A DNA stretch of 64,000 nucleotides from Rhodocollybia butyracea (GCA_015501585.1 JADNRY010000300.1:1-64000), one strand, 5' to 3'. Counted from the stretch's first letter, positions 46,216-57,529 are shown. Numbers and translations are program-made. The notes: generated by a model not told the origin, from the sequence alone.

Positions 46216-46459
46216 CTGTATCATTTCACTGGTCACAATGGGCCCGGATCCTCCGAGAGGTCACACCTGGTCACAGGTATTGGAGGGACCTTACAAAAAA
46301 AAAAATTCGAGTCACCAGCGCTACCTGCACTAATTTTTTTGCGGCGCCTCTGGCGCACTACTAGATTTGGTAGTGATCACACCTACAAATGGGATCCTAT
46401 GAATTTTTATTTTGTAAGGAGGGGTCACAGGTCCTTGCAAAGTGCTCAAAATGGTACAG
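46216..46459. mobile_element. TA-flanked MITE, 244 bp, copy B
   Basis: CTGTATCATTT / AAATGGTACAG ends are flanked by TA. It is an inverted homologue of 39635-39898. Confidence 0.8.
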
Positions 46460-47691
46460 TAATATTGTAGCATGAACATGGTTAGTCTGTCTAGGAGTTT
46501 CGTCGCGGCCCGCTATCAACGCGTCTTTGATCCAAGTTCAAGTACACTTACAATACTCTTTCGGACTCAGGCTAAACTAAGTTGAACATGACTTGGCCTA
46601 GGCTTTTTTTGGGGTGGGCGTGGACTTCGGGCTCGGGTTTTAAAGCGGCGAAGTAAACAATGATACTAATTATGAAGCACTAGTCCTAAAGTAGCTCTTG
46701 CCGCGACACAGGGAGCGAGGTTGACTCTGTGGAAGACTAATTACTACACTAAAAAAGACGGGAGAAAGCCAGACTAACGGGTAACGCTATCGTTTTGGAT
46801 TTATTACATTTTATCATTATTGGCCACTGGCATAGAACCAATCTCATAAAATGTGGGAAGAGTGCCGGGGCCGAACCGAGGTAAATAAATCAAAATGCCA
46901 AACATCGCTGCATGACGATGGGGATAGCGACCGCGTAGAATTCAATGTGATGTAATTTCGGGTATTCATCGGTAATTCTCGCTCAAAATTCAATGAAGAA
47001 AAAATTAGTAGACTGCTGGATAGAATACTTTAGACAAAGTTCCGCAGTTACTACCTCTCAGTCTCATCTATAGTGACTAAAGGGCTGTATGCATGTGGTC
47101 AGGCCGGCACTATTCATGCATTCAACCTTTGTACAAAGCTCATATGATTATCAATGTTCAATAGACGTTGAGTGTATTGAATGCTGTGATTGAATGAAAT
47201 GGGCACTGTGCGGGGCTGAGATAATAGGCTGAGATAGACCGAAATTAGCAGATATCAGCCGCTTCACAGCTGCTGCGCAGAAATCAGCCCCTTTTCAATA
47301 TAAAAACACAGGCCAACCCAGTGCGGCTTTTTACTAGGAATTGAGGGTTGTGCAAGCATCAGACATGTATACAGCTCATGTACCGAGCCTTGGTCTTCAG
47401 AAGTCCCCATACCGGTAGGTATTCAGTCAGGCCGGTACCCGTACCCTTTTCAGCCGGTCACAGATGGCGCTTTGGGCCGGTTACTGGACCCGTTACTCGT
47501 TGTGTTAGATCCATCCTTAGTTTAATAGTTATCGTTGTTCAGTTTTGAAGTTGTACATCAAGGCCTCAACCCTAGCTGGATCCAGTCTGTGGGCCAAAAG
47601 CATTAGGTTGAGGACTTCAGCATTTTGATTAGAACTGTCGACTCAATGCTTTGATGAAGCCCTAAGTGGCAGTGGGGGTAAGATCCATGGG
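46460..47691. other. Unassigned region
   Basis: No gene is recognised. It ends with the octamer tccatggg (47684-47691), the left TSD of the MITE that follows. Confidence 0.35.
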
Positions 47692-47762
47692 TAGGGCTCT
47701 GCACCGTACTGTATACGGTTACGGTTGTATATTTTACGGTGCTATTACGGTTACGGATGAGC

Positions 47763-48184
47763 TGTTGGACTTCGTCATCTATCAACTTCATTATACTTAC
47801 TATGGAACAGTCTTCCCACTTTGTTACTATCTATGGAACGTTCTCTCTCGCTGTAACTACTGGTATGTGAACTAGTTGTACTATCTTTATCCTGCCCACT
47901 CGCCATTGCTTTATTATCGTGCTCTCGTCTATTCTTACTTACTTACCTTGTGCTCCATTCCACTCTCGTCTTATTACTCTCACTCCGTCTGTGAACGCTT
48001 CACGCGTTGTACTTATTATTAACTCGCTGGACTCGTATTTAAGCCTGTATGTACTTGTGGAATATCAAGTTGTGTTTTCTCTGTTTGTGTCTGTGTCTGG
48101 ACCTTCGTCTCCTCTGTGTCTGTGTGACCAGAGCCTACTAACAGTGTAGAGTACACTGTCTGCCTTATCGAACAACCTCTAATA
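47763..48184 (+). repeat. Copia 5' LTR
   Basis: This 422-bp LTR is nearly identical to 53042-53463. The 76-codon ORF it contains is repeated in the other LTR and is not a gene. Confidence 0.97.
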
Positions 48185-48196
48185 GGTTATGGGCCC
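48185..48196 (+). promoter_or_regulatory. Primer-binding site for initiator tRNA-Met half-molecule
   Basis: GGTTATGGGCCC immediately follows the LTR. Its complement, GGGCCCATAACC, reads as the anticodon stem-loop of a eukaryotic initiator tRNA-Met (anticodon CAU). Priming from an internal fragment of this tRNA is known for Drosophila copia. The match is direct; the mechanism is inferred. Confidence 0.75.
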
Positions 48197-48238
48197 CGAG
48201 CCTAACCATTGACGCCACCATCCCAGACACCATTGTTG

Positions 48239-49439
48239 ATGTCACAACAACCCAGCTCATCGAAACCATCCACACGAGCTTCAGCCACAACTAAGCCAGT
48301 TGCCGCCAACAACCCAGAGCTTCCTTGTGCCCTAAGACCACATCTTTGGATTCCAACAAAATACCAAGATTGTTACAACAGCTTACAGACTGGAAAATAC
48401 GAATTTTGTAACCGGAAAATCTGTCCAAACAGATACGACATACCCAGTCCTACAGAAGACATACCAGAAATAACATCTGGAATAGCACACAGAATTGAAA
48501 AATCCCAGGAGAAAAGCGGCAGTACCCAAACCAGCGGCACCAACATCACCTCTACAGCAGCCAGCCCCGAAAATATCAAGGGCATCATCACAAGCATCAC
48601 AGGCCTCTCAATCACAACCAACACAGCCAAAGCCGCAGCCACCACCGCCGCCCCCACCAGCTCCATCACCTGTACCATCAGATCACGATACTCCTTTGAT
48701 CCCAAAATCAGACTTACCTCACAGCTCACCACCATCTGACGGAGGCGATCCAGGATCATCAGACAAAGAAGAATCAGATAGCTACTCATCTGACGACGAG
48801 ATGTCCAAAGCACTGAAAGCATTTGACAAGGTCACTACCCTTAAACCGGATGGATCGAACTGGGACACATGGAAAAGTCGAGTAGAATTAGCTGCAAAGT
48901 CCATAAATTATGGCAAGTACCTCACATGGAATCCCCATGAAGCAACAGACACACGAGAAGCCGGAAATACAGGAGATAAATCATCTGATACAGATTTGCT
49001 AAATGCTTTAATTGGCAGATTATCGGATGGCATTTTTCGAAGGTATAGAAATTATACCAACACTTGTGATGTGTGGACAAATTTAATCGCTGATTTTGAC
49101 TCCAAAAATGCGCTCACGGAATCACATCTGCAGAGACAGCTTCACACCATGCGTTGCTATGAACCATCTAGGGTTAACGAACACCTAGACACTATGTTGG
49201 AAATCCGAGACAGTCTTGAAACCCGCGGCATCGAATTTAGCGATGAAATGTTCAACAACACCATCATATCCTCTATCCCCAACCAATTCAGACCCACCAT
49301 AAACGCACTTGTTGTAGTCACATCTCGAACCGACAAGAAACTGGCAACACAGGAATTGATTGCCACCATTCGTGCAGAAGCACAGGGACACGTACGTAGT
49401 GCTAGTCATCACAACAAGGGGAAGAAGGGAATCGGCTAA
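48239..49439 (+). pseudogene. Copia Gag, one frame change
   Basis: The ATG at 48239 begins MSQQPSSSKPSTRAS. An N-terminal segment (LPCALRPHLWIPTKYQDCY) is followed by a one-base frame change near 48500. The frame then continues through a Pro/Gln-rich linker to the gag core (KPDGSNWDTWKSRVELAAKS, then a leucine-rich QRQLHTMRCYEPSRVNEHLD, and RATTN-like SSIPNQFRPTINALV). It ends at TAA 49437-49439 and overlaps Pol by about 80 nt. As the LTRs are nearly identical, the first frame change may be a single recent mutation or a sequence error. Confidence 0.85.
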
Positions 49440-52400
49440 CTATGCGGGAAATTCTCGAGGTCGAGGTGGATTCCGAGGTCGAGGATTTTCTCAGAGGGGA
49501 TTTTCTAGGGGCCGAGGAAACTCGAAACCAAACGGACCTAACAGGTCTACTTCCGCATGTTTTAATTGTGGAGGGAAAGGACATTTTGCGAGCACATGTC
49601 CATCGCCTAAACGGCCACAGGCTAATCAAGCCAAAGAGAGTAGGGAAACTCACGAGCCGAAAGAGGGGAAGAAATCAGATGGAAATTGGAGATCTAGGCC
49701 AAAGGGGAAGGAAACCGCATCTTCATCACAGATTGAAGAAGTCCCAGAATCATCTTGGGCAGCCATTGAGTTGTCATCGGACACCAGCTTCGTCTTTCCT
49801 CCCGCCAAATCCTACACCGAGCTTGGAAACTCGACAGCATCTTTCCAGATGTCCCCAAATACAGCAGAAACATATCTCACATTTGATTTCAATGATATTG
49901 CTGATGAACACGAAACAGCAATGATGGGAGCACATAGCCGAGGGGCTATACTATTTGATTCTGGATGCTCGAGCCACATGACTCCTATGGAGGACAGCCT
50001 CCAAGATCTAAAGTCTATTCCGACTAAAGTCATTCAAGCAGCCAATGCCGGAACTTTTAATTCTAGCATGGCAGGTACGCTTCATTTGGATTTTCCAATT
50101 GATAACCACGGCAATACTCGAACCGTCCCACTCCATAATGCCCTCCTATGCCCCAACATTCCCAACACTCTTATTTCCTTGGGAAAACTCGATGATGATG
50201 GATACAATATCCACATTGGGAATGGTTTACTCACCATGACTGACCCCAACAACAGGATCGTTGCACGTATTCCGAAGATCCATGGACTCTACCAGATTCC
50301 CATGGAGGAATATGCTTATGTTGCCAAAGATCGACTGGTATCACTCTATGACGCCCACTGCATCTTAGGCCATCAGAACTATGCTTATATTAAGCACTTA
50401 TTCGCACACAACCAGATCAATGGGATGAGATTGGATAAATCTCACATGGACGAGCCGGAATGCCGTACATGCTTGCTAGCTAAGGCAGCAAGATTTCCGA
50501 TTGCCAAATTACGGTCTTCTCCACGAGCGGAGAATTACGGAGATGTTTTTCACATGGACGTCTGGGGACCCGCATCAGTTCAGACTATCAACCGTTGCAC
50601 TTATGCCCTCACCATAGTCGACGAGGCGACTCTATGGTTAGAGGAACCATTGCTGAAAAGCAAGGATGAAGCATTCACCCAGTACGTCATTATTCAAACC
50701 AATCTCCAGACTCAATATGGCATCACTGTTAAAATTCTTCACTCTGATCGAGGGGGAGAATTTCTTAGCCGAGAATTTAATCAGTACCTGGAACGACTTG
50801 GCACCCAGCGGAGATTAACGGTGCATGACACTCCGGAACATAACGGCATAGCGGAACGCACTCATCGGACTCTACTGAATGCAGTACGAAGTCTAATCAT
50901 TTCATCAGGACTCCCTAAATGGCTATGGGGATTTATGATGAAGTACGTGGTTTATATTTGGAACAGGACACCAAAGAAGGGAATAAATATGGCGACACCA
51001 TATGAAAAACGGTTCAATCAAAAACCCGACATTTCTAACTTTCAAATATTCGGGAGCATAGTGTATGTAAAGAAGGAGAAAGAGCCAGGAAAATTCGAAC
51101 CACAGGCACAAGAAGGAAGATGGATAGGTATAGACACGGAATCTAACGGATATTTTATCTATTGGCCACAGCGACGAACAGTTACCACGGAACGGAACGT
51201 AACAATTTCCAACAGGCAGATCCAACTCATTGAGGAGGAGGATGGAAATTTGGAAAATTTGGAAACATCAGTCACTGAGTCGGAACAGCCTATTATTCCT
51301 GTACCTGACGAAATTGCAGAGCCCATCCCGCCGGAACAACTTACCGGAAAACGTGTCAGGCGACCCACTCAGAAAATCAGGGATATCATTGAAGGATCAG
51401 CAGAGGGTAACACAGAACTCCGATACCTTACAGCATCACTTGCACAAGTCACATCTGAAATCGAATCAGATCCTTTATCAGTTGCAGAAGCTATGCGCCG
51501 ACCTGACTGGCCAAAATGGCAAGAAGCCATGAACGAGGAGATATCCAGACTCAACCAGCGTGAAACTTACGATATAGTCACGGCACCATCGGATGCAAAC
51601 ATTCTCACATCCAAATGGGTTTATCGGACCAAGAAAGATGAACAAGGACGGCTTACTAGTCACAGAGCCAGACTTGTGGTGCGAGGATTTAATCAAATCC
51701 CAGATGTTGATTATTTTCCAGATGAAACTTTCGCATCAGTTGCCAAACTCGCATCAGCCAGAACTATTCTCAGCATCGCAGCTGAACACAGCTGGATCAT
51801 TCATCAGATGGATGTCAAATCGGCATATCTCTATGGCAAACTTGATGACAGCGAAAAGATCTACATGAAGGCACCAACCGGCATTAATCTAGGTGTAAAA
51901 CCCGGACAAGTACTTCGACTCAAACTTGCCTTGTACGGACTTAAACAAGCAGGTCGAAGATGGTATTTGCGATTCAGAGAAATCATGACGAAGCTAGGCT
52001 TCAAACGGTCAGATTTTGACCATGCCGTATTCTATCGCACCAACCCGTTCACAATCATTTTCATCCATGTGGATGATATGACATTGGTTACCAAAACTCT
52101 GGAAATTATGGCACAGCTGAAGAAATCTATCAGCGCGATTATCGAGGTCACAGATCAGGGCGAAATTCATTGGCTACTTGGAATCGAGATTCAGAGATCA
52201 CTTCACAGCAGATCTATCCGTTTATCACAGCGATCATACATTGATGCTATTCTTAGCCGCTACGGATTTTCTGACATAAAGCCACTCTCCATTCCTTTCG
52301 ACCCCCATATTCATCTCACCAAAGACCAGATGCCACAGACCGTGGAGGATATCGCCGCCATGCGGGATAAGCCTTACCGAGAAGCACTTGGTGCTCTCCA

Positions 52401-53034
52401 ATATCTTTCCATTGCCACACGACCCGACATCACCTATACGGTTGCCATTCTTGCCCGATTCTCACAGAATCCAGGCATCGCTCATTGGAACGGACTTAGG
52501 CGTGTATACGCTTATCTGAAATATACCCGGGATTATTGGCTAACTTCAGGAGGAGTGCAGAAACATCCTGTCGAGGGATTTACGGACGCCGATGGAATGT
52601 CCCAAGAGGACAGACATGCCATATCAGGATACGTTTTTATGCTTAATGGCGGAGCAGTATCATGGTCATCAAAGCGACAGGACACCATCTCTCTATCCAC
52701 TACAGAAGCAGAGTACGTTGCTCTCACGCATGCAGCCAAGGAAGCAATTTGGCTTCGAAACCTCATCTCCGAGTTGTTCACTCCAATCGCCGGACCTATC
52801 ACACTTCACTCGGACAACCAATCAGCCATTGCTCTAGCGAAAGATGACAGGTTTCATGCACGGACCAAACACATCGACATACGGTATCATTTCATTCGGT
52901 ATGCTATTGAAGAAGGTAACATTCGACTTACTTACTGTCCAACCGAGGACATGACGGCAGACATTTTCACCAAGGCTTTGACTTCAGCAAAAGCCAAACA
53001 CTTCGCATCGTCTATGGGACTTGCAAAGGTTTGA
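49360..53034 (+). CDS. Copia Pol polyprotein
   Basis: The open frame covers an RGG-rich basic region (RGRGGFRGRGFSQRG), a CCHC knuckle CFNCGGKGHFASTC, the protease site AILFDSGCSSHMTP and the GAG-pre-integrase zinc region (HCILGHQNYAYIKHLF, CRTCLLAKAARFP). The integrase core has HMDVWGP, ILHSDRGGEFLSREF and HNGIAERTHRTL as D, D and E. RVT_2 follows (KWVYRTKKDEQGRLTSHRAR, QMDVKSAYLYGKL, YGLKQAGRRWY, FIHVDDMTLV), then RNase H (VEGFTDADGMSQEDRHAISG, LSTTEAEYVAL, LHSDNQSAIALA, ADIFTKAL). All catalytic motifs are intact. The frame is +1 relative to Gag with about 80 nt overlap, so expression would need a +1 shift in that overlap, or the shift is a mutation. The first reliable Pol residues start near the RGG region; the nominal start is the frame opening. 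Confidence 0.95.
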   Translation: MPPFVQKHRDTYVVLVITTRGRRESANYAGNSRGRGGFRGRGFSQRGFSRGRGNSKPNGPNRSTSACFNCGGKGHFASTCPSPKRPQANQAKESRETHEPKEGKKSDGNWRSRPKGKETASSSQIEEVPESSWAAIELSSDTSFVFPPAKSYTELGNSTASFQMSPNTAETYLTFDFNDIADEHETAMMGAHSRGAILFDSGCSSHMTPMEDSLQDLKSIPTKVIQAANAGTFNSSMAGTLHLDFPIDNHGNTRTVPLHNALLCPNIPNTLISLGKLDDDGYNIHIGNGLLTMTDPNNRIVARIPKIHGLYQIPMEEYAYVAKDRLVSLYDAHCILGHQNYAYIKHLFAHNQINGMRLDKSHMDEPECRTCLLAKAARFPIAKLRSSPRAENYGDVFHMDVWGPASVQTINRCTYALTIVDEATLWLEEPLLKSKDEAFTQYVIIQTNLQTQYGITVKILHSDRGGEFLSREFNQYLERLGTQRRLTVHDTPEHNGIAERTHRTLLNAVRSLIISSGLPKWLWGFMMKYVVYIWNRTPKKGINMATPYEKRFNQKPDISNFQIFGSIVYVKKEKEPGKFEPQAQEGRWIGIDTESNGYFIYWPQRRTVTTERNVTISNRQIQLIEEEDGNLENLETSVTESEQPIIPVPDEIAEPIPPEQLTGKRVRRPTQKIRDIIEGSAEGNTELRYLTASLAQVTSEIESDPLSVAEAMRRPDWPKWQEAMNEEISRLNQRETYDIVTAPSDANILTSKWVYRTKKDEQGRLTSHRARLVVRGFNQIPDVDYFPDETFASVAKLASARTILSIAAEHSWIIHQMDVKSAYLYGKLDDSEKIYMKAPTGINLGVKPGQVLRLKLALYGLKQAGRRWYLRFREIMTKLGFKRSDFDHAVFYRTNPFTIIFIHVDDMTLVTKTLEIMAQLKKSISAIIEVTDQGEIHWLLGIEIQRSLHSRSIRLSQRSYIDAILSRYGFSDIKPLSIPFDPHIHLTKDQMPQTVEDIAAMRDKPYREALGALQYLSIATRPDITYTVAILARFSQNPGIAHWNGLRRVYAYLKYTRDYWLTSGGVQKHPVEGFTDADGMSQEDRHAISGYVFMLNGGAVSWSSKRQDTISLSTTEAEYVALTHAAKEAIWLRNLISELFTPIAGPITLHSDNQSAIALAKDDRFHARTKHIDIRYHFIRYAIEEGNIRLTYCPTEDMTADIFTKALTSAKAKHFASSMGLAKV

Positions 53035-53041
53035 GGAGGAG

Positions 53042-53463
53042 TGTTGGACTTCGTCATCTATCAACTTCATAATACTTACTATGGAACAGTCTTCCCACTT
53101 TGTTACTATCTATGGAACGTTCTCTCTCGCTGTAACTACTGGTATGTGAACTAGTTGTACTATCTTTATCCTGCCCACTCGCCATTGCTTTATTATCGTG
53201 CTCTCGTCTATTCTTACTTACTTACCTTGTGCTCCATTCCACTCTCGTCTTATTACTCTCACTCCGTCTGTGAACGCTTCACGCGTTGTACTTATTATTA
53301 ACTCGCTGGACTCGTATTTAAGCCTGTATGTACTTGTGGAATATCAAGTTGTGTTTTCTCTGTTTGTGTCTGTGTCTGGACCTTCGTCTCCTCTGTGTCT
53401 GTGTGACCAGAGCCTACTAACAGTGTAGAGTACACTGTCTGCCTTATCGAACAACCTCTAATA
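53042..53463 (+). repeat. Copia 3' LTR
   Basis: This is the pair of 47763-48184, preceded by GAGGAGGAG and followed by TSD tgagc. Confidence 0.97.
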
Positions 53464-53628
53464 TGAGCCGTATCCGTACCGTACAATGGATGTCTGTGGG
53501 TGTGACGGTACGGTAACCGTAAACTTACGGCCGTAATACGGTGATACGGTGTACGGTACCAGATAGAAAATTTTAAGCACTGAGGGTCCTCAGTTGGGTA
53601 CATTTGACACTACATTAGCTAAATATAT

Positions 53629-53832
53629 CACACCGGGAAGAGAAAAAAATCTGCCGAGCAGATTTCTGTACTGAAATAAAGCTGATTATCCTAATAAAGA
53701 TAATCGGTGGTTTTCAGCCCGCCTGAAATGGTTACTGAAATTTTATGATAAACTATAAAAGGATTATCTTATCTTATCGAAAAATTTCAGTACAGAAATC
53801 TGCTCGGCAGATTTTTTTCTCTTCCCGGTGTG
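53629..53832. mobile_element. Short MITE with about 48-bp perfect TIRs
   Basis: The 204-bp element starts CACACCGGGAAGAGAAAAAA and ends with the exact complement. The inverted repeat extends about 48 bp per side (through CTGCCGAGCAG and CTGTACTGAAAT). The flanking trinucleotide tat occurs on both sides. A smaller GATTATC/GATAATC hairpin lies inside. It sits in the right arm of the TACGG MITE. Confidence 0.85.
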
Positions 53833-54333
53833 TATTCATAAATGTGTTTCAATCAATTAATTCTTGCTTGCAATGCGAAATACAACAGGAAAAGTGATGA
53901 AGACTTCCGGAGATGCCGGCGGTCCGGCTTCGTCTCAAGGGGACTCTCACCAGCTAAATAAAAGGGATATGTATAGCCAAAAGTATTGTAAATTAGTTCT
54001 CTAGGGACATAATATGCCATGTTCAGTGAACACACTGTTTGTTTTGCTCAGCTTATCTGATACGCCGTATTTACGGCCGTTACGGCCGTCAAAATACGGT
54101 TCATACGGCTATTTACCGTACCGTAGCCGTACCGTATCAAGAGCCTTGAGGGGCCTATACGGTACGGTTCCGGTGCAGAGCCCTATCCATGGGAAAACCT
54201 CCAAGTATTTGACTGGCAGATCTTGTCCATGACCACCACAATTGCGAGGACTCAAGGACTTTCATTATGACTACATATTTGTTTAAGACAGATTTACTAC
54301 CACATCCCATCCTCATCTTCTCGCAATGCCAAA

Positions 54334-55666
54334 TCAGGGCAACCATCCCCTTGCGGCAAAGTCTTTCATGGAATCTGCGACTGTGCAATCTAAGGTCTTG
54401 TACGTGACACCAAAGATCTTCTGGCTCTTTGATACATCGAATTGCTTAGGAGAAGCAGGAACCTCCGTGCCGAATTTGTTGGGAATTTTCGGGTTGATTT
54501 TCACTCCCTCGACAACTAGGAAGGTAAGGATGGCAGCGATGAGCTGTCCCTAGACACTGAAGCCGAGCAGGTGCTTACCAATGTTTTGCGGGAAAATACT
54601 ACCTGATACAATCAAAACTCGCTCGTCCCTTGCCTCCGCAGTCTTCAACGCCAGAGCATGAAAATGCGCGACGTCGCGAACATCAATCCATCCACCCAAA
54701 GGTGAAAAGACAGCCTCTTGTGTGGTTTGATCGCTAGTTGATGACATCAAAGACTTGAAGAACGCTGCCATCGAATAGTTTAGCTCGTCAGGCGAATTGA
54801 CCTTTTGCAACATAGGCTACACGAGCACCTAACATCAGCTGCTGTCTAGTGTGTTTAACCTTCGAGCGGAAACTCACTCCAAAGACCATTCCTGGAAGAA
54901 GAGCCACCATATCCCAGCCAACTGTGGCCTTCACACTGTTGTAGTAGTCCCAGGCTGCCCTCTCTGCCAAAGTTTTTGAGGCGAGATAGATATGAATGGG
55001 GTTTGCCTTTATCCCTTGTTTCTCAACCTCCACCAGGGAATGGGTGTTCCAATCTGCTTCAGTAAAAAGCGATTGAACGGGGTATAGATCCATAACAGAG
55101 GCCATTGAAGATGTGATAACGACACGTTTGATCGATCCACTACTAAAGGAGTTACTTCTCGGAGGTCAGAGTAGTATGATCCCACTGACCCATTTTTTAC
55201 GGCACTCTTTAGAATACTGACAGTGCCATCAACGGCAGGACGTATCAGGTCTGTTCAATATCATGAGTTGCTGAAATATTTAGAACCCAATTGAACAGAG
55301 GCTTACCATCCGGCGATTGTATTTTATCGGTAAAGGGAGAAGCTAAGTGCATGACTGCATCAACACCTTCAAGGGCTGCATCAAAAGCACCATTCTATGA
55401 AGACCGTCAGAATCATGGCATATAGATGGCAGAATACCTCTTGCTAAATATAACATGGCACAGACCTTCGAGATATCCTCGACTTCGACAAGCTCAAATT
55501 TATTGCCGTACATCTTGAACAACTCCACAATATGGTCTTTTTTCTCGATGGAGCGTACAGTGCCGCGAACAGAATAGCCTTGTTCCAGGAGAGTCTGGAC
55601 AAGCCAGAGGGATACAAACCCATTGGCTCCGGTAACGAGGACTTTGCCTGAAGATACGACTGGCAT
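54334..55666 (-). CDS. Dihydroflavonol-4-reductase-like NAD(P)-dependent reductase
   Basis: ATG 55666 starts an extended SDR: KVLVTGANGFVSLWLVQTLL (nucleotide-binding TGxxGF), GYSVRGTVRSIEKK, VDAVMHLASPFTD, IRPAVDGTVSILKSAV, RVVITSSMASVMD, the YxxxK active site YLASKTLAERAAW, WDMVALLPGMVFG and WIDVRDVAHFHALAL. The C-terminus continues to GWLP and a TGA at 54334. Fungal members reduce ketones or aldehydes (DFR/aldehyde-reductase clade); substrate unknown. At least three introns are evident (donor GTCTGTG at about 55465, others near 55305 and 55190). An in-frame TAG at 54550-54552 follows QNIGKHLLGFSV. It lies in a GTAAGC...TAG segment of only 29 nt, so it is either a nonsense mutation or a mis-modelled intron. 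Confidence 0.8.
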
Positions 55667-57529
55667 TGTGTTTAGAGGATAAGATATAGTACGGTTGTGA
55701 AAGATGCTTTTATGACTTCAGCTGTCAAGACTTTGTACCCGATCTTAAATCAGCGTCAAAGCAATAAATGCCTCCGGGGTCACATCGGCATGACTTATCA
55801 CGCAATTAATAAATCGACAACACTGATGATCAGGATATCAAACTGAAACGAACGGGGCAGAACATCTATGAACCATGGGGAAGCATTAACCTTTGTTACG
55901 GTATGATACCTGCCGCCGCTCGCTGCGGTACCTGACATGGAAGCAGCTGCCATATGCAATTGTATGAAAAACATCAAGGGCATGCACCTTTGCATCATTT
56001 ATGTGACATATCGGTGATGGATACAAATCTGAACCAAAAGGAGGAAAGCAGATCTTGAGACATTGCATCCATGATTTACGGTTGCCAAGCTTAACACTCG
56101 GAAGTAAAGGATCGATGCTAATGTGTTAGTGCCGTGATATCTGTTACGTACGGTATTGTTTGCATGCCATTACAGCAACATTACAGTGCGGTATCCGGGC
56201 ACCTTACAATCCAGACTCTCTTGATATTAGAGGTGGGCACGAATGCACATTCGAGTACATTTGGCATTCGTGACACGAGTATGGACACCCTCCGGAGCCA
56301 TATTCGCACTCGAATGGGTGCCCATCACGAGTACAGCTATATTAATTAAATACATGATGCAATGCACAATGTTTATTGTAAGTATTAATATCTAATGAAT
56401 CCTACAGGTATTTGACTTACTTCTGGGGAGCCGGGGAAGGAAACTATTGATAGGACCTGAAGTACTAGCACTGCATCAGGAAGATGCGGAAACACCGGCA
56501 GTGGTCTTCAAGTCTTGCTTCAAACTGTTAAGCTCGCAATCATAAGTATCTGGCTACTCATTAATCTACCTTACAGTACTCGGTATGTTTGAAGCAAGTC
56601 AATCCGGTAAGGGTATTCAAAAATTCTAGCGCTGACATGACATTGAGGGTGGGGTCTAAAGCTGGGTTACGGTTGCTGCACTCTAATGATTAAATGGTTG
56701 CACTGCAACACTGCTTTTTGTAGCCTTTTGACACATATTCGGGTGTAATCAGTCCCAAATGTGGTCACAAAAGACCAAAAATAAATAAATTTTGTCTCAG
56801 TTGGGCTTAGGAACATGGGACTAATGACTCTGGACTTGTCTGCTAGTAATGTTGACTGCCTTATGGCCATAAAACAAGGTCATGTGAGGCCTTAACTTGT
56901 TAGTGTAGAAACAGCGGTCAGTCAACACAAGGTCGACAGCATACTCACCTGAGAGTGTAAGGGTGTTACAGGAGTTGTAGAGAGTGCTTGTTGAGAGCAG
57001 AACAAGTGTCCAGATGAATAGTAGGATTCTTGGTTATTGTTACAGAAAAATATCTACAGTATTTATACTACAGAATATAATAAACCCTATAACAATGTAT
57101 GAGTCTACTTGAGTCGTACTGCTAAACATAGTGCATATACATGTGCATAATGTACCCTAGAAGATGGAGTCCGTATGGTTATTCTATAGGTAATGTTCAT
57201 AGGTACTGCAAGGTAGCGTACAACCTATGTATCATAAGACTAATAGCGAATGGCATAATTGACTACATCTATACGAACCTGCGTAGAGGCTGCGTCTAGT
57301 GTTTGAGGGTGAGTTTCAACATAGCATATATCGACAGTTCATCAATCATATAGCAAGTGCGTCTAGTCGACTCACATTACTGATTAGATACGACTCATAA
57401 GTGGTAATCTAGTTTCAACAGTTAGATCTCTCCTAAGCTCTTGCAATCTGATGATACAAACTTGTGATCCATGTGAATGTTTTCCACCATGTTCTGCAGC
57501 ATGAGTGTCATGTAGTACTTGTGAATGTT
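55667..57529. other. Unassigned region with a short imperfect palindrome
   Basis: No ORF with a known domain is seen. Around 56228-56340, GGTGGGCACGAATGCACATTCGAGT is mirrored by CACTCGAATGGGTGCCCATCACGAG, which may be a tiny foldback. The rest is featureless to me. Confidence 0.4.

Larger units (their letters stand above)
47763..53463 (+). mobile_element. Ty1/copia LTR retrotransposon, young
   Basis: Two 422-bp LTRs (47763-48184, 53042-53463; TGTTGGAC...CTAATA) differ by a single T/A visible near base 31. They flank Gag and a full Pol. A perfect 5-bp TSD, tgagc, is at 47758-47762 and 53464-53468. The primer-binding site directly follows the 5' LTR, and a GAGGAGGAG polypurine tract abuts the 3' LTR. 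Pol order (integrase before RT-RNaseH) is copia. It is the youngest large insertion in the window. Confidence 0.97.
47692..54185. mobile_element. hAT-like TACGG-repeat MITE, split by copia
   Basis: Outer termini TAGGGCTCTGCACCGTA and their complement GGTGCAGAGCCCTA are flanked by a perfect 8-bp TSD, tccatggg (47684-47691 and 54186-54193). Inside the ends are TACGGTTACGG-type repeats. Only about 70 bp of the left arm and about 720 bp of the right arm are MITE sequence. The rest is a copia element (47763-53463), and the right arm also holds another MITE (53629-53832). Same family as 9367-10014. Confidence 0.88.

Noticed and set aside
47919..48149. 76-codon ORF in the copia LTR, repeated at 53198-53428.
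   Set aside because: It is an identical copy in both LTRs, untranslated context, no protein features.
48373..48822. Minus-strand hydrophobic ORF opposite copia Gag.
   Set aside because: It is an antisense shadow of Pro/Ser/Asp-rich Gag codons.
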